In this document: positions 8,128 to 9,315 of the stretch, piece by piece | Layout of the letters: every line of letters starts with the position of its first letter | Position numbering within the stretch: the first letter of the stretch is position 1 | Position numbers and translations under genes: made by a program | The notes under the pieces: generated by a model | Database searches by the model: none | Told to the model about the DNA's origin: nothing | What the model saw: only the letters and a program-made list of their open reading frames with translations | Origin: Clostridia bacterium | GTDB lineage: Bacteria; Bacillota_A; Clostridia; Christensenellales; Aristaeellaceae | Assembly (NCBI GenBank): GCA_017938785.1 | Contig: JAGBAU010000194.1 | Span: 1-9,315 of the forward strand | Direction of reading: 5' to 3' | DNA: 9,315 bases

Positions 8128-9141
8128 ATGAGCAATTTTATCATCATCGGTTCCAAGGGAAAGGGCAGCAGCATTCGGAATGCTGTATTTGGTGATATAG
8201 CCGCACATGCCCAGCCCAACGTGCACTATCTCTATGTCGAAAACCCCACCGGCCCCGCGCGTCTGCTGCACCGCATCGTGAGCAGCAAGAAGCTCAACCG
8301 CATCGTAAAGATGCCCCTGCGCACCCATTGGGAAATCCAGTTCAAGGATGTGGAGCCGCTCCTGTCCTCCACCGAGGACAATTACATCATTTTCACCCCC
8401 GGAACGCAGATCTTTGAGCGCACCTCCCTTTCGCTGCTCAAAAAGCTGCGCAAGGCGCGGCAGGTATGCAGGTCGGTCTACTATTTCGTGGACGGCGTGG
8501 AACGCACGCTGCAGATGAGCGGCGTAAGCGAAGCCTACCTCCTGGATTTTTTGAAGAACTTCGATTACACCTGCACCTATTCCCGTCAGGATGCAGAAAA
8601 ATACGGCTTTGATTTCATTGAAATCCCCGTTTGGCACAGCCCGAACAGCGCTTCAAAGGCGTCCAACCTGTTGTATTTTTCCGGCGCCGACAAAAAGCGC
8701 GTCAACCTGTTGGTGGACATCAAGAAGAGGCTGGACCCCCTGGGCATTGCGTACAACTTCCACATCGTCCCCTCCCTCAGTTCCGACCGCAGCCGCACGG
8801 ACATCCAGTACTCCGCCTCCAAGCCCTATGAGGAGATCGTCAACGACGTCCTGGAAACGAATTGCGTGCTGGAAATCCTGGCCGTGTTCAACACCAGCGC
8901 CACCCTGCGCTATAAGGAAGCCGTCATTTACAACAAGAAGCTTCTGACCACCAATCCGGAAATTACCCGCCTTCCCTACTACGACGCCCGCTGGATGCGC
9001 TACTTTGAAAAGGCCGAGGATATTGACCTGGAATGGCTGCGCACAGTGGAACCCGCAGATTACGGCTACAAGGGCGATTTCTCCGCCCTGCATTTCCTGG
9101 ACACGGTTGAAAAAAAATATCAGGAACATCAGCTGAAATAA
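8128..9141 (+). CDS. Glycosyltransferase-like protein, capsule/LPS-biosynthesis type
   Basis: A 337-residue protein with no signal peptide or clear membrane segment, so probably cytosolic. GGAGG lies 8 bases before the ATG. Seen: an N-terminal Rossmann-like start (SNFIIIGSKGKGSS); NFDYTCTYSRQDAEKYGFDF near residues 147-166, resembling the segment in which the donor-domain linker of such proteins names an address-like Asp/Tyr-Gly pair; LLYFSGADKKRVNLLVDIKK around 184-203, like the start of a GT-B C-terminal domain; and ETNCVLEIL...TLRYKEAVIYNKKLLTTNPEI around 247-282, which resembles the C-terminal motif of Firmicutes capsule and LPS-core biosynthesis proteins. I assign the family by these motifs from memory, not by a search; donor, acceptor and product are unknown. 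It stands alone, with a hairpin on each side and no other polysaccharide gene in the window. No convincing promoter was found in 8089-8127. Confidence 0.82.
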   Translation: MSNFIIIGSKGKGSSIRNAVFGDIAAHAQPNVHYLYVENPTGPARLLHRIVSSKKLNRIVKMPLRTHWEIQFKDVEPLLSSTEDNYIIFTPGTQIFERTSLSLLKKLRKARQVCRSVYYFVDGVERTLQMSGVSEAYLLDFLKNFDYTCTYSRQDAEKYGFDFIEIPVWHSPNSASKASNLLYFSGADKKRVNLLVDIKKRLDPLGIAYNFHIVPSLSSDRSRTDIQYSASKPYEEIVNDVLETNCVLEILAVFNTSATLRYKEAVIYNKKLLTTNPEITRLPYYDARWMRYFEKAEDIDLEWLRTVEPADYGYKGDFSALHFLDTVEKKYQEHQLK

Positions 9142-9183
9142 GCTTACCCCTCCGGATCAAAGAAAATCCGGAGGGGTAAGCTT
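9140..9183 (+). terminator. 18-bp perfect hairpin at the end of the glycosyltransferase-like gene
   Basis: AAGCTTACCCCTCCGGAT (9140-9157) pairs without mismatch with 9166-9183 around the loop CAAAGAAA. The left arm begins inside the TAA stop codon. Only TTT then CATAAAAA follows, so the T-run is short, but the strength and position make it the likely transcript end. Confidence 0.75.
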
Positions 9184-9187
9184 TCAT

Positions 9188-9214
9188 AAAAACCGCACGG
9201 ATGTATCCGTGCGG
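9188..9214 (-). terminator. Intrinsic terminator for the minus-strand RNA entering from the right
   Basis: On the minus strand CCGCACGGA pairs perfectly with TCCGTGCGG (loop TACA) and is followed directly by five T residues. It begins one base after the CCA at 9216-9218. It therefore belongs to a minus-strand transcript ending at that CCA and converges with the glycosyltransferase-like gene. Confidence 0.82.
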
Positions 9215-9215
9215 A

Positions 9216-9315
9216 TGGTGGAGCCGAGGGGAGTCGAAGTCTCGCCTGCGGGCTCGGTCTGGGCCGGCTCTGAAGGTCCACTGGACCTTCATTCACTCCC
9301 GGCCCGTTCTCCTCC
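9216..9315 (-). ncRNA. Structured RNA with a tmRNA-like CCA 3' end, partial or degenerate
   Basis: On the minus strand the segment ends TTCGACTCCCCTCGGCTCC then ACCA, very like the T-loop, acceptor strand and CCA of bacterial tmRNA, and a terminator follows at once. However, the 5' T-stem strand (GAGAC) does not pair with CCCCT, so it is not a normal tmRNA T-arm. The rest is strongly self-complementary: GGGCCGG/CCGGCCC (9261-9267 with 9299-9305) encloses GAAGGTCC/GGACCTTC (9272-9279 with 9283-9290); CTCGG/CCGAG (9253-9257 with 9224-9228) forms a second helix; and GGAG/CTCC can close the ends. The 5' end may lie beyond the window. Alternatives are a variant ssrA, a duplicated ssrA 3' end left by a mobile element, or a dispersed palindromic repeat. 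No protein gene is supported here. Confidence 0.4.
9261..9305. repeat. Two-tier inverted repeat within the 3' element
   Basis: A perfect 7-bp outer pair (GGGCCGG 9261-9267, CCGGCCC 9299-9305) encloses a perfect 8-bp inner pair (GAAGGTCC 9272-9279, GGACCTTC 9283-9290) with a 3-base loop. The symmetry is as strong in DNA as in RNA, so it could be a palindromic repeat element as well as an RNA fold. Confidence 0.7.

Noticed and set aside
8963..9292. A 109-codon minus-strand open frame through the 3' element and terminator hairpins
   Set aside because: It crosses two strong hairpins and overlaps the glycosyltransferase-like gene antisense; its middle is a translation of the tmRNA-like 3' sequence, a known source of false proteins.
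9216..9315. An ordinary tRNA gene on the minus strand
   Set aside because: The acceptor strand CGGCTCC finds no full 7-base partner at the right distance, the T-stem does not pair, and no anticodon arm could be drawn.

Overview
The window looks like chromosome from a GC-rich, low-complexity-free member of the Clostridia (Firmicutes/Bacillota). The RpoB is of the compact Bacillus/Clostridium type, the xanthine phosphoribosyltransferase is close to the B. subtilis Xpt in length and motifs, and promoters and Shine-Dalgarno sites are of the strong Firmicutes kind. I cannot place it more finely from sequence alone. Codon third positions are rich in G/C in nearly all genes, so long open frames lie antisense to the real genes.

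Layout. Positions 1-934 (minus) hold the first 311 codons of rpoC, cut by the window edge. Positions 997-4785 (minus) hold complete rpoB, 62 bases upstream of rpoC. A 371-base non-coding stretch follows (4786-5156). It carries a near-perfect extended -10 promoter for rpoBC, a roughly 197-base leader with two hairpins, and the intrinsic terminator of the next gene. Positions 5157-6530 (minus) encode a CCA-adding tRNA nucleotidyltransferase with an HD domain. A 145-base divergent intergenic region (6531-6675) has one promoter facing each way. To its right, xpt (6676-7251) and a HAD-IIA phosphatase (7254-8036) form a tight two-gene plus-strand operon. A hairpin-bearing gap then leads to a stand-alone plus-strand gene (8128-9141) for a glycosyltransferase-like protein, followed by an 18-bp perfect hairpin.

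The last 130 bases are not protein coding. On the minus strand they hold a GC-rich, heavily self-complementary segment that ends in a tmRNA-like 3' sequence (TTCGACTCCC...CTCCACCA). It is followed three bases later by a clean intrinsic terminator. This is the least explained part of the window: either the 3' end of an aberrant tmRNA/tRNA-like RNA, or a copied ssrA 3' end.

Functionally the window is mostly housekeeping: transcription (rpoB, rpoC), tRNA 3'-end maturation (cca) and purine salvage (xpt plus a possible nucleotide phosphatase). The main departure from the usual plan is that rpoB is preceded by cca rather than by rplJ-rplL, with a terminator and its own promoter. I saw no CRISPR array, transposase, integrase or evident new multi-gene system.
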